A DNA stretch of 64,000 nucleotides from Cellvibrionales bacterium UBA4451. Lineage in GTDB: Bacteria > Pseudomonadota > Gammaproteobacteria > Pseudomonadales > Porticoccaceae. Below the pieces are notes generated by a model. The model saw only the letters and a list, made by a program, of their open reading frames with translations. It made no database searches and was not told where the DNA came from. The position numbers were made by a program, and so were the translations under genes. The stretch's first letter is position 1. Every line of letters starts with the position of its first letter. Shown here in pieces: positions 49,381 through 58,359 of the stretch. The stretch is taken from contig DGPB01000010.1 of the NCBI GenBank assembly GCA_002390285.1, forward strand, positions 62,001 to 126,000, written 5' to 3'.

Positions 49381-50084
49381 TGCCCCGTCAACTCAGTCTA
49401 GGGATTAACCTTAACGACGACGCCACCTTTGAGAACTTCTTTCTTCTGGACCAGGATCACAAGTGCCAGGTCTTAGCGGTGTTACGTAACCAGCTGGTAT
49501 CGGGTGATGAGCCCTTTGTCTATCTTTGGGGGCCAACGGGATGCGGTGTTTCCCACTTGTTACAGGCGAGTTGCCACCAAGCATCGACCAATGGTCTGCA
49601 AGTGCAGTACTTACCCTTAGCTGAGTTATTGGATTATCCACCCCAATCGTTGTTGGAAAACCTTGAACAACTGCCGCTGATTTGCCTTGACGATGTTCAA
49701 CTCGTAGCGGGTAATACTCACTGGGAAGAGGCGTTGTTTAGCTTGTATAACCGGGTCAGGCAGGCCCATGGTCGCCTTCTTGTGGGTGCGGATTGCACGC
49801 CGCGTGAGCTTCCTTTGCAATTGCCGGATCTTCAATCTCGTCTTGGATGGGGGCCGGTTTTTCAATTACAGAGTTCAGATGATGAGCTGAAAACATTAAT
49901 TATTCAGTTCAGAGCCTCTCGCCGGGGTATGGAGCTGAGCGATGACGTGGCCAGATACCTGATTAACCGGGCTGCCCGTGACTTGAGTGAATTGATGGCC
50001 TGTCTAGATACCCTGGAAAGTGCGTCTCTGGAAGAAAAACGCAAGCTCAGTATTCCTTTTGTTAAGCAGGTCTTCGGCTGGTAG
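49380..50084 (+). CDS. hda: DnaA regulatory inactivator Hda
   Basis: A 234-residue AAA+ DnaA homologue that, bound to the sliding clamp, promotes ATP hydrolysis by DnaA. The N-terminal clamp-binding motif QLSLGI is at residues 4-9. A P-loop-like WGPTGCGVSHLL lies near 49-60, followed by LICLDDVQLVAG (Walker B) and a sensor region. It begins with GTG overlapping the preceding stop codon. The lid helix ends with SRLGWGPVFQL, the usual arginine-finger box. In E. coli hda is followed by an arsC-like gene; here two minus-strand genes intervene. Confidence 0.94.
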   Translation: MPRQLSLGINLNDDATFENFFLLDQDHKCQVLAVLRNQLVSGDEPFVYLWGPTGCGVSHLLQASCHQASTNGLQVQYLPLAELLDYPPQSLLENLEQLPLICLDDVQLVAGNTHWEEALFSLYNRVRQAHGRLLVGADCTPRELPLQLPDLQSRLGWGPVFQLQSSDDELKTLIIQFRASRRGMELSDDVARYLINRAARDLSELMACLDTLESASLEEKRKLSIPFVKQVFGW

Positions 50085-50105
50085 TTGATACCGAGACCCA
50101 GGCAG

Positions 50106-50205
50106 TTAAACGTTGATTGCTTTTACTTTCAGGTAATTTTCAAAGCCATACTCGCCCCACTCACGATCATGATAGAGAAGGACGGTCTTAGTCGCTCTTT
50201 TGGCT
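50106..50205 (-). pseudogene. Orphan coding-like tail downstream of the thioredoxin-like gene
   Basis: On the minus strand the frame +1 to the TlpA-like gene reads on past its stop codon (50188-50190) as AKRATKTVLLYHDREWGEYG followed by FENYLKVKAINV and a stop at 50106-50108. The aromatic and charged residue pattern is strongly protein-like, unlike random spacer. There is no start codon or ribosome site for it. It could be the end of a lost gene, an alternative C-terminus after a frameshift, or chance. Family not recognised. Confidence 0.35.
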
Positions 50206-50685
50206 AGCAGGTGGGTAGTTCGTGTTTTCGGTAAGACTGGCGACTACCTGCTTGAGGCTACCCACTGTTTGTGGTCCTAGTAATACTTGTTGAAACTGAC
50301 CGCGAGGCCCAATGACCAGTGTTTCTGGCAGTGCACCGCTGGGCGTTACGCCAAACTGTGGGCGAGGGTCTTCAGTCAGCCCTGAAAACTCAATGCCCAT
50401 CGCTTTCGACTGTTGTTCCAGTTGATCGCCCTGAATGCCATCATAGTTAACTGCCAGAACCCGAACCTTATCCCCCATGGTCTTTTGAACCGCATTCAAC
50501 TCAGGCATTTCTGTACGGCAGGGTTTGCACCACTCCGCCCAGTAGTTGATAAAAACCACTTTCCCCTGTAATTCTGAAAACTGTATTTCTCCACCATCGA
50601 GCAGGGGATAGCTCGGTTCTCGGTCAGCACAGGCCCCCAGTAATAGGAGGCAAAAACCAAAAAGCACGCTAGCTATTTTGGTCAT
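50188..50685 (-). CDS. TlpA/thioredoxin-like lipoprotein
   Basis: A 165-residue envelope thioredoxin. The start at 50685 has AAGGA 9 bases upstream; the signal peptide MTKIASVLFGFCLLLLGAC ends in a lipobox. The redox motif WCKPC lies near residue 50 in INYWAEWCKPCRTEMPEL. GALPETLVIGPRG contains the cis-Pro. It probably reduces disulfides in periplasmic or cytochrome-maturation partners. Its start overlaps the last 17 bases of yihY, so the two are coupled. Confidence 0.9.
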   Translation of the reverse strand: MTKIASVLFGFCLLLLGACADREPSYPLLDGGEIQFSELQGKVVFINYWAEWCKPCRTEMPELNAVQKTMGDKVRVLAVNYDGIQGDQLEQQSKAMGIEFSGLTEDPRPQFGVTPSGALPETLVIGPRGQFQQVLLGPQTVGSLKQVVASLTENTNYPPASQKSD

Positions 50686-51922
50686 GGGTGTTTTCCTTAG
50701 AAAATAGCTGGGCAATGGTTGGGGAGAACGTTTCTGTGAGCTGCTGGTTGGCGTTATTTAATATGTCGGATAATTGATTAAACCAGGGATATGTCACTAA
50801 CGTTTCTGTCGCCTTGGCTCCGGGTAGTATAGAGACCCCTTGGCCACTGATAGATGCAATATCGCTCAAGCGAAGCTGGCTGGGGTCACGTGTTAGTACA
50901 TAGCATCCCGTTGCGGTCTCGGCCAACAGATGATCTTCCAGCAGCAGGTCACGCAGTCGTCTCCAGTGCTGTTCTTCGAGTCCGGCATGGATAATGTCCT
51001 GGTTTGAAAGGGAGTCTCCGTTCTGCTGCTTGCGCCAGCATTCCCACAGAATAATGAGTACGGCAATCAGATCCGGGTAGTCGAATCCTTGCCGCGCAGT
51101 TTTGAACGTTTCCATCGAGCGAATCAGTTCGGCTCCGCCCAGTACGAGGATCCACATCAGATAAATCCAAATCAGAAAGATGGGAAAAATAGCAAAAGCC
51201 CCATAGACCGAGGTGTAGCTGGAATGGGCTATAAACGTCCCAAAGGCTATTTTTGCCAGCTCAAAGCAAACCGCAGTGACGAGTCCGCCGATAAGGGCAT
51301 AGCGAGTAGATACCTTGCAATTGGGAACCGCAATAAATAGTAGGGAAAAGGCCGCCCAGGTAAATACCAGTGGCAATACTTCGAACAGTAGGCCGGTGAT
51401 GCCGAGTGTGTCTACTTCATCCACCAGTAGCTGGAAGGAAACGAGGTAGGTGCGCATCATCAGGCCAATGCCCAATAAGAGAGGCCCTAAACTTAGAATG
51501 CCCCAATACAGTAAGAAGCTCGATAACCCACGTCGGCTACCCACAGTACCCCATATATTGTTAAAGGCCTGTTCGATATTAGTCAGCATTAGGTAGGCGG
51601 TGATGAGTAGAATAGCGACGCCAGCCACAGAGAGTTTACGTGCCTGACCGGAAAATTCAGTGAGGTACTGCTGTATTTCTTCGCCACTTTGGGGCACAAA
51701 ATTACTGAAGATGAATTCTTGTACCTGGCTTTCAAGGCCCTGGAAGGCAGGAATGAGGGAGAACATTGAGTACATCAATGTCATTAATGGCACGACAGCA
51801 AACAAGCTCATATAGGTGAGTGCGGCCGCTGTTTGGCGGCAGCCATCGTCGCCAAAACGTTTTCCCAGCAGGCGAAAAAAAAGTCCCGCCATGTGTAATT
51901 GTTCTTTTGGTGTTAAAGACAC
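50669..51922 (-). CDS. YihY/BrkB-family membrane protein
   Basis: A 417-residue protein of the UPF0761/YihY (BrkB) family. A GTG start at 51922 follows GAGGTGA and matches the family's first conserved block; the ATG at 51985 adds 21 residues of doubtful use. About six helices include TAAALTYMSLFAVVPLMTLMYSMFSLIPAF and SVYGAFAIFPIFLIWIYLMWILVLGGAEL. A C-terminal cytoplasmic winged-helix-like part (about 295-400) follows. The old ribonuclease BN label was withdrawn; function is unknown. Divergent from the arsC-like gene. Confidence 0.88.
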   Translation of the reverse strand: MSLTPKEQLHMAGLFFRLLGKRFGDDGCRQTAAALTYMSLFAVVPLMTLMYSMFSLIPAFQGLESQVQEFIFSNFVPQSGEEIQQYLTEFSGQARKLSVAGVAILLITAYLMLTNIEQAFNNIWGTVGSRRGLSSFLLYWGILSLGPLLLGIGLMMRTYLVSFQLLVDEVDTLGITGLLFEVLPLVFTWAAFSLLFIAVPNCKVSTRYALIGGLVTAVCFELAKIAFGTFIAHSSYTSVYGAFAIFPIFLIWIYLMWILVLGGAELIRSMETFKTARQGFDYPDLIAVLIILWECWRKQQNGDSLSNQDIIHAGLEEQHWRRLRDLLLEDHLLAETATGCYVLTRDPSQLRLSDIASISGQGVSILPGAKATETLVTYPWFNQLSDILNNANQQLTETFSPTIAQLFSKENTHDQNS

Positions 51923-52012
51923 TTGGTCACCTCGTCTGGCCCCGATAGCTGGTTTCCAGCTAGAATGCGTTTTTTCACTCAGCATTTATTACTAAGGGTA
52001 TTCTACACAAAG

Positions 52013-52360
52013 ATGATGATTAGCATTTATCACAATCCCCGTTGTTCCAAATCTCGACAAACTTTAGCTCTACTAGAAGAGCGTGGCATTGAGCCTGAAA
52101 TCCTGTTGTATCTGGAAACACCACCCGATGCAAAGGCCCTGGAAGCGGTGCTTCAGAAGCTAGGCATCCCTGCTCGTCAGTTGCTGCGCAAGGGCGAAGA
52201 CGACTACAAAGATAATAATCTAGCAGATGAAAGCCTCAGTGAAGAGCAGTTGATTGACGCCATGGTGGCACACCCAAAGCTCATTGAGCGTCCCATCGTT
52301 ATCAATGGCGATAAAGCGGCATTAGGTCGCCCGCCCGAACAAGTACTGGGAATTCTCTAA
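52013..52360 (+). CDS. ArsC-family protein (glutaredoxin-type arsenate reductase-like)
   Basis: A 115-residue ArsC/YfgD-type protein, starting MMISIYHNPRCSKSRQTLALLEERG. The nucleophile Cys is in NPRCSKSR and the anion-binding Arg in LIERPIVINGDKAALGRPPEQVL. It would reduce arsenate with glutathione/glutaredoxin, or be a paralogue of unknown use, since no arsR or arsB is near. Its TAA overlaps the wrbA ATG by one base, which implies joint translation, as in Pseudomonas-type loci (arsC-wrbA-DUF2069). Confidence 0.9.
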   Translation: MMISIYHNPRCSKSRQTLALLEERGIEPEILLYLETPPDAKALEAVLQKLGIPARQLLRKGEDDYKDNNLADESLSEEQLIDAMVAHPKLIERPIVINGDKAALGRPPEQVLGIL

Positions 52361-52947
52361 TGCCTTACGTTCTGGTGCTTTACTATTCCCGTTACGGTAA
52401 TACCCATGCCATGGCGGAACATATAGCCAGCGGTGTTGAGCAGGGCGGACTGGAAGGGCGGCTTCGCACAGTGCCTACCGTGTCTCCCAGCTGTGAGGCC
52501 AGCGAGCCGGATATCCCCTCCGAGGGCAATATGTATTGCTCGGCCGAAGACCTGAAGGATTGCTCGGGCTTGATCCTGGGTAGTCCCACCCGTTTTGGCA
52601 ACATGGCTGCGCCTTTGAAGTATTTTCTGGATATGACCGGAGACCTTTGGCTAAACGGAGGCTTGATTGGTAAGCCTGCTGCGGTATTCACCTCTACGGG
52701 ATCGCTTCACGGCGGCCAGGAAACAACGTTGTTGAGCATGATGTTACCGCTGATGCACCATGGCATGGTGCTGGCGGGAATACCCTACAGTGAGCAAGCA
52801 CTGCACACCACGACCAGTGGTGGGACGCCCTACGGTGCCTCACATCAAGCCGGTGATGGTACACGTGGTCTTAGTCCCGAAGAAATTGAACTCTGCGTGG
52901 CGCTGGGTAAACGAGTGGCAGGTTTAGCGAAAAAACTGTCGAATTAA
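52360..52947 (+). CDS. wrbA: NAD(P)H:quinone oxidoreductase WrbA
   Basis: A 195-residue flavodoxin-like FMN enzyme that reduces quinones by two electrons. The FMN loop is VLYYSRYGNTHAMAEHIA, with SPTRFGNMAAPLKYFLDMTGDLW and FTSTGSLHGGQETTLLSMMLPLMHHGM as family signatures. Coupled to the arsC-like gene (overlap TAATG). The 17-bp array that follows begins within the gene's last codons. Confidence 0.95.
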   Translation: MPYVLVLYYSRYGNTHAMAEHIASGVEQGGLEGRLRTVPTVSPSCEASEPDIPSEGNMYCSAEDLKDCSGLILGSPTRFGNMAAPLKYFLDMTGDLWLNGGLIGKPAAVFTSTGSLHGGQETTLLSMMLPLMHHGMVLAGIPYSEQALHTTTSGGTPYGASHQAGDGTRGLSPEEIELCVALGKRVAGLAKKLSN

Positions 52948-53004
52948 TAGCGTTATCGTATTAATAAAATCATCTAATTAATAAAGCTATCGGGTTAATA
53001 ATGA
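52937..53004. repeat. Four 17-bp tandem units from the end of wrbA to the next start codon
   Basis: Units start at 52937, 52954, 52971 and 52988: TGTCGAATTAATAGCGT, TATCGTATTAATAAAAT, CATCTAATTAATAAAGC, TATCGGGTTAATAATGA. The first contains the wrbA stop codon and the last contains the ATG of the DUF2069 gene. The core TTAATA is invariant. The entire spacer is therefore made of copies of the 3' end of wrbA. Confidence 0.7.
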
Positions 53005-53375
53005 CAAAAGTAATTCCCCACCTCAGCAAAAAATTACGTATTGGTCGCTGGATCACTTGGAGCAGCTTTATATTGCTATTGTTAGTTCTACTGCTCAATG
53101 GTGTCGTGTCAAAGATGCCGGTCAGCTTGATGATATTTACATTTGTACCGTTGCTTATTTTGGTTCCTGGGCTCTATGTGGAGCGTTATAAAACAATTTC
53201 CATGTTATGTTTTGTCACGTTACTCTATTTTGTAGTGACGGTTTCTAACTTGTTTGCGGCAGATGCCAACGCATTTGATGTGGCGGAATTGGTGCTGCTA
53301 GTGGTGCTGTTCAATGCGGCGATGATGTTCAGTCGCTGGAAGCAATATTCTCTTTATCAGGATGATATGACATGA
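53001..53375 (+). CDS. DUF2069 membrane protein
   Basis: A 124-residue protein with four hydrophobic helices (about 18-38, 42-58, 66-86, 92-112) and conserved LLVPGLYVERYKT-like segment (here LILVPGLYVERYKTISML). It fits DUF2069, generally found next to wrbA. Function unknown. Its ATGA overlap with sppA (ATG at 53372) implies translational coupling. The start codon lies within the fourth copy of the 17-bp array, with no clear ribosome site. Confidence 0.85.
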   Translation: MTKVIPHLSKKLRIGRWITWSSFILLLLVLLLNGVVSKMPVSLMIFTFVPLLILVPGLYVERYKTISMLCFVTLLYFVVTVSNLFAADANAFDVAELVLLVVLFNAAMMFSRWKQYSLYQDDMT

Positions 53376-55225
53376 GTGACAAGCCCGGTTTAATACGGCG
53401 TTCATTTCGATTAATTGGTGGTTTTTTTAGTGCTGTCCGTGCGCTGATTAACATAGTGTTGTTGGTGGTCGTAGTGGCGGTGATTGCCAGCTTGATCCAA
53501 GACGACGTACAGCCACTGCCAAAACATGCGGCTCTACACATAGCACCGGGTGGGTTTCTGGTGGAGCAAAAAACCTATGTGGATCCGTTTACACAAATTA
53601 TGCAGCAGAATAGTCCTGCTGCTGCTGAAACCTTGGTGACGAATTTGATCGAAGCCATTGATAGTGCTGCCAGTGATGGTCGAATCACGAGTCTGGTTCT
53701 GGAACTGGATTTTCTTATCGGTGGTGGTATCAGCAAGCTGGAAGATATTGGCGAAGCATTGGCTCGTTTTAAGAAAAGTGGCAAGCCAATCATTGCTGTA
53801 GGCGATAACTATACTCAGGAACAGTATTACTTAGCCAGTTATGCGGATGAAATTCACCTCAATTCCATGGGGACGGTGTTACTGACGGGTTACGGAAATT
53901 ATCCCAACTATATTAAAGAAGGACTCGATAAACTTCGCATCAACCTTCATATTTTTCGGGTGGGTACCTACAAGGATGCTATCGAGCCGTTCACCCGCAC
54001 GGATATGTCAGAAGCATCTCGAGAGCACACCACAGAGTGGATCAATGCGTTGTGGTCGGTTTACACCAGTAGGGTGGAAACGCTACGTGATTTGCCCACT
54101 GATGCCATCAATGATTACGTCAACAATTTGGGCTATAAGCTAGCGGGATATGATGGTGATGCCTCGGCGCTCACGGTTGCTGCTGGCCTTGTAGATAAAC
54201 TGTCAACGCGACCACAGATGCTGGCTCGACTTCAAGAGTTGGCCGGTGCAACAGATGAGGGTGGTTATCAGCGTATTGAGGTCGATCAGTATTTGGGCCA
54301 CTTGCGTCGGGCAGAAGCACTCGCTGTGGAGCCCCAAACGTCTAAAATTGGCGTGATAGTTGCCAAGGGTATGATTCTTGATGGTGAGCAGCCAGCGGGT
54401 ACCGTGGGCGGCGATAGTCTGGCCGCATTATTTAAGCAGGCTAGAGATGATGAGAATATTGAGGCGTTGGTATTGCGAATTGATAGCCCCGGAGGAAGTG
54501 CTTTTGCTTCCGAGATCATTCGTCAAGAGGTGATTCTTACTAAAAACTCAGGCATTCCCGTGATTGTTTCAATGGGCTCTGTGGCAGCATCGGGTGGTTA
54601 CTGGATTGCCATGGGGGCAGATCAGGTTTGGGCCAGCCCCACTACCATTACCGGTTCTATTGGTGTGTTTGGTATCGTGCCCACCTTTGAGGACAGTCTG
54701 ACGGCTCTAGGTGTTCACAGTGATGGAGTGGGCACTACAACCATGGCCGACTTTTTCCGATTGGATAGACCGATGTCTCCGCAGGCAGAACAAGTGATCC
54801 AGTTTGGTGTTAATCATGTTTATGGTCGTTTCCTGTCACTCGTTGCTGAGGCTAGAAACAGTACGCCTGATCAAATTAATGAGGTGGCCCAGGGTCGAGT
54901 CTGGACCGGAGAAAAGGCCTTGGCGCTAGGACTGGTTGACAGGCTGGGCAACCTAAACCAGGCCATTACTGCTGCCGCTGAGACTGCTGGATTGGATGCC
55001 TACGAAGTTGAGGTGGTAGAGGCACCGTTGGATTTCTCCGAGCAGTTGATGCTAGAGCTTGCCAATGGTCAGGTGGGCACTTTAGTTTCAAGAATGCCAG
55101 AGAGATGGTCGCCGACCAGTTTGGTGTCGAGTTTCTATGGGCTGACAAAGAAGCTAGAGCTGTTAGTGAACTTCAACGATCCACGTGGTCTGTATTTGAA
55201 TTGCTTTGAATGTATGGATCAGTAG
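53372..55225 (+). CDS. sppA: Signal peptide peptidase SppA, 67-kDa type
   Basis: A 617-residue inner-membrane serine protease, anchored by an N-terminal helix (about 26-43), that degrades cleaved signal peptides in the periplasm. The Ser/Lys dyad is present: Lys201 in FRVGTYKDAIEPFTRTDMS, and Ser407 in SMGSVAASGGYW, close to K209/S409 of E. coli SppA. Both the N- and C-terminal S49 domains are complete. It is the last gene of the unit starting at the arsC-like gene and is followed by a strong terminator. Confidence 0.95.
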   Translation: MSDKPGLIRRSFRLIGGFFSAVRALINIVLLVVVVAVIASLIQDDVQPLPKHAALHIAPGGFLVEQKTYVDPFTQIMQQNSPAAAETLVTNLIEAIDSAASDGRITSLVLELDFLIGGGISKLEDIGEALARFKKSGKPIIAVGDNYTQEQYYLASYADEIHLNSMGTVLLTGYGNYPNYIKEGLDKLRINLHIFRVGTYKDAIEPFTRTDMSEASREHTTEWINALWSVYTSRVETLRDLPTDAINDYVNNLGYKLAGYDGDASALTVAAGLVDKLSTRPQMLARLQELAGATDEGGYQRIEVDQYLGHLRRAEALAVEPQTSKIGVIVAKGMILDGEQPAGTVGGDSLAALFKQARDDENIEALVLRIDSPGGSAFASEIIRQEVILTKNSGIPVIVSMGSVAASGGYWIAMGADQVWASPTTITGSIGVFGIVPTFEDSLTALGVHSDGVGTTTMADFFRLDRPMSPQAEQVIQFGVNHVYGRFLSLVAEARNSTPDQINEVAQGRVWTGEKALALGLVDRLGNLNQAITAAAETAGLDAYEVEVVEAPLDFSEQLMLELANGQVGTLVSRMPERWSPTSLVSSFYGLTKKLELLVNFNDPRGLYLNCFECMDQ

Positions 55226-55267
55226 TTCATCAGTACTAGAAAAGTCAGTATAAGGAACAGCAGGTAC

Positions 55268-55303
55268 AAAAAAGGCGGCTTCGATTCGATAGCCGCCTTT
55301 TTA
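55268..55303. terminator. Bidirectional rho-independent terminator between sppA and fdxA
   Basis: AAAAAAGGCGGCT (55268-55280) pairs with AGCCGCCTTTTT (55291-55302) across a ten-base loop. A- and T-runs on both sides let it end transcripts from either strand. Confidence 0.9.
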
Positions 55304-55327
55304 ATATCTGTGTCGGTTAAGTGTTGA

Positions 55328-55651
55328 TTAACGCTCTAGGTGTTGAAGTTTGTCTGGAACACCATCCCACTCTTCTGCATCGGCAAGTGGTTCTTTTTTC
55401 TCAGTGATATTGGGCCATACTTCAGCCAGTTCGGTGTTCAGCTCCAGATAGATCTGTTGATCTTCCGGTAGCTCGTCTTCGGAGAAGATAGCTCCGGCTG
55501 GGCATTCCGGTTCACAGAGTGCACAGTCGATACATTCATCCGGGTGGATTACCAGAAAGTTCGGGCCTTCATAAAAGCAATCAACTGGGCACACTTCTAC
55601 ACAATCTGTGTATTTGCACTTGATGCAGTTTTCTCCGACGATGAAGGTCAT
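55328..55651 (-). CDS. fdxA: Seven-iron ferredoxin FdxA
   Basis: A 107-residue ferredoxin binding one [3Fe-4S] and one [4Fe-4S] cluster. The start at 55651 (MTFIVGENCIKCKYTDC) has ACGGAGAA upstream; the longer frame is not used. The cysteines C9, C12, C17, C21, C25, C40, C43, C46, C50 correspond to those of Azotobacter ferredoxin I. The C-terminal part contains the WPNITEKKEPLADAEEWDG element. fdxA downstream of mutS is a Pseudomonas-type arrangement. Confidence 0.95.
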   Translation of the reverse strand: MTFIVGENCIKCKYTDCVEVCPVDCFYEGPNFLVIHPDECIDCALCEPECPAGAIFSEDELPEDQQIYLELNTELAEVWPNITEKKEPLADAEEWDGVPDKLQHLER

Positions 55652-55770
55652 GTTGTGTTCTCCGTAAAGCTGGGGGTTCCAACAGCGGCGCATTATACAG
55701 AAATCAATTCCCATATTTAAACCCCGAATTCAAACTATAGTGTACTAATTTGCTCGGCTTTTGCGCTTAA

Positions 55771-58359
55771 TCAATTTTTACCGCTGATTTTCTTCAATGC
55801 GTAAAGCTTTTCTAGGGCTTCTCGAGGGCTTAATTCATCCGGATTAACAGCGGATACCGCATCGAGGAGGGCCGAAGCAACAGGGTCGGAAAATAGCTCG
55901 CTTTGGACAGGGTGCAACACGTTGGTGGTAGTAGGTTTGATTGTAGGGTGTGCTCCCGCCTCAAGGCTGGCCAGTTCCTGGCGTGCCAGGGTTATCACTT
56001 CAGGTGGTATCCCCGCCAGTTTGGCCACTTGAATTCCATAGCTTTGGTTGGCGGGGCCTTCTTGAATTGAGTGCAGAAATACAAGGTCGTCGTTGTATTC
56101 TGTTGCGTCCAGATGAACATTGGCGACGCCTGCGGTTTTGTCCGGCAGGCTGGTTAATTCAAAATAGTGAGTCGCAAACAACGTGAGGGCCCTGACTTTC
56201 TCGGCCAGCTGTACTGCACAAGCCCAAGCCAGTGATAGGCCATCAAACGTACTGGTACCACGTCCAACTTCATCCATTAATACCAAACTGCGTTCTGTGG
56301 CATTGTGAAGAATGTTGGCCGTTTCTGTCATTTCCACCATAAAGGTAGAACGGCCACCGGCCAGATCATCCGATGAACCAATGCGAGTAAAGATACGATC
56401 CACCAGTCCGATGCTGGCACTTTGTGCGGGTACGCAACTACCGATATGAGCTAGCAATACAATCAATGCGGCTTGTCGCATATAGGTGGATTTACCACCC
56501 ATGTTAGGGCCGGTAATGACCAGCATCCGGCGCTGTTCATTGAGCTTCAGGTCGTTGGTTACAAAGGGGCTGTCCAAAACCTGCTCTACCACAGGGTGGC
56601 GCCCACCTATGACATCAATACCCGGTTGCTCAACCAATGTGGGGGCTGTCAGGTTAAGATTGTCAGCCCGCTCTGCCAGATTGACCAGCACATCCAATTC
56701 AGAAATAGCCGCTGCACAGTTCTGCAATGGCAGTAGTCGTTCGTTGAGGGTTTCGATCAATGCTTGATAAAGGGCTTTTTCTCGCGTTAGGGATCGGCTT
56801 TTGGCGCTGAGGGCTTTATCTTCAAATTCTTTCAGTTCGGGGGTGATAAAGCGTTCCGCATTTTTCAGCGTCTGGCGGCGAATATAATCTGCTGGTGCTT
56901 GATCAGACTGGGCGCGGGATATCTCAATGTAGTAACCGTGTACCCGGTTATAGCCAACTTTGAGCGTGGCAATGCCGGTGCGCTGTTTTTCTCGTGTTTC
57001 CAGATCAATCAAATACTGTCCAGCATTGGTGCTGATATTTCGCAGCTCATCCAATTCACGGTCATAACCTTCAGCAATCACACCGCCATCACGAATGACC
57101 ACGGGTGGATTGTCGATTACCGCACGGGTTAGCAGGTCAACGGTCTCGGGAAACTCTGAAGCCTCAGTCAATAGCTGTTGGAGACGATCTGATTCCGAGG
57201 CAGACAGTGCAGACTGAATCGCGGGTAAGGTTTCGAGAGATTGTCTCAGCCGGGTTAAATCTCTGGGACGTGCCGAGCGCAGTGCCAATCGGCCCAAAAT
57301 ACGCTCCATATCACCGATATTTTTCAGTTGATCAACTATCACCTCATAGCGATAGTCCTGACGCAGTTCAGCGATGGCCTGCTGTCGGCCCTGTAATATA
57401 GAGAGATGGCGCAGTGGTCGATTAAGCCAACGACATAATAGTCGGCCACCCATCGCTGTTGAGGTGTTATCCAACACAGACAGTAGCGTATTTTCAGTGC
57501 CACCCGATAGGTTAGTATCCAATTCTAAATTGCGTCGGGTGGCCGCATCCAGAATCACACTGTCATCGCGGTTCTCATAACTGATGGTGCGAATGTGGGG
57601 CAGGGCAGTACGCTGGGTTTCGTGGGCATACTGTAATAAACAACCTGCGGCAGCGAGGGCCAGAGGTAGATGATCGCAGCCAAACCCCATCAGGTTTTTG
57701 GTGCCAAATTGGTCGGTCAGTTGTCTACGAGCGGTATCTTGCTCGAATTCCCAAGGTTGCCGATGGCGTACTCCCCTGCGGTGCTGAATAATTTCTGGAT
57801 AAGGAAAGTCATCATCTACGAGTAGCTCAGCCGGGTTCAACCGTTGCAGTTCACTCTGCAACCCTTCGGCGCCAGTAACTTCTAATACCAGAAAACGGCC
57901 ACTACCAATATCCAACGTGGCAATGCCGAATTGATCTTTGTGGTGAGCAACTGCCGCCAGCAGATTGTCTCGTCGTGCATCCAGCAGGGCTTCATCACTG
58001 ATAGTCCCCGGTGTTACTACTCGTACAACTTGTCGTTCTACCGGGCCTTTACTGGTGGCCGGGTCGCCAATCTGTTCACAAATGGCCACGGATTCACCCA
58101 GCTTTACCAGCTTGGCTAGATAACCCTCTGCTGAATGGTAGGGAATGCCCGCCATGGGGATAGGGTTTCCACCAGACTTACCTCGTGCTGTGAGGGTGAT
58201 GTCCATCAACTGGGATGCTTTTTTGGCATCGTCGTAAAACAGTTCGTAAAAATCACCCATCCGATAGAACACAAGTTCATTGGGATGTGCGGCCTTAATG
58301 CGTAAAAACTGCTGCATCATAGGTGTGTGCTGTTCCAAGGAAGCTTCCATTGCGGTCAT
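55771..58359 (-). CDS. mutS: DNA mismatch repair protein MutS
   Basis: An 862-residue mismatch sensor. The mismatch-binding Phe-X-Glu is in MGDFYELFYDDA near residue 35. The ATPase has Walker A GPNMGGKST (about 617), DEVGRGTSTFDGLS (Walker B region), and a helix-turn-helix near LAGIPPEVITLARQEL. The length is close to the E. coli protein (853). Two nearby start codons (58359, 58350) are both possible. MutL and MutH are not in the window. Confidence 0.96.
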   Translation of the reverse strand: MTAMEASLEQHTPMMQQFLRIKAAHPNELVFYRMGDFYELFYDDAKKASQLMDITLTARGKSGGNPIPMAGIPYHSAEGYLAKLVKLGESVAICEQIGDPATSKGPVERQVVRVVTPGTISDEALLDARRDNLLAAVAHHKDQFGIATLDIGSGRFLVLEVTGAEGLQSELQRLNPAELLVDDDFPYPEIIQHRRGVRHRQPWEFEQDTARRQLTDQFGTKNLMGFGCDHLPLALAAAGCLLQYAHETQRTALPHIRTISYENRDDSVILDAATRRNLELDTNLSGGTENTLLSVLDNTSTAMGGRLLCRWLNRPLRHLSILQGRQQAIAELRQDYRYEVIVDQLKNIGDMERILGRLALRSARPRDLTRLRQSLETLPAIQSALSASESDRLQQLLTEASEFPETVDLLTRAVIDNPPVVIRDGGVIAEGYDRELDELRNISTNAGQYLIDLETREKQRTGIATLKVGYNRVHGYYIEISRAQSDQAPADYIRRQTLKNAERFITPELKEFEDKALSAKSRSLTREKALYQALIETLNERLLPLQNCAAAISELDVLVNLAERADNLNLTAPTLVEQPGIDVIGGRHPVVEQVLDSPFVTNDLKLNEQRRMLVITGPNMGGKSTYMRQAALIVLLAHIGSCVPAQSASIGLVDRIFTRIGSSDDLAGGRSTFMVEMTETANILHNATERSLVLMDEVGRGTSTFDGLSLAWACAVQLAEKVRALTLFATHYFELTSLPDKTAGVANVHLDATEYNDDLVFLHSIQEGPANQSYGIQVAKLAGIPPEVITLARQELASLEAGAHPTIKPTTTNVLHPVQSELFSDPVASALLDAVSAVNPDELSPREALEKLYALKKISGKN

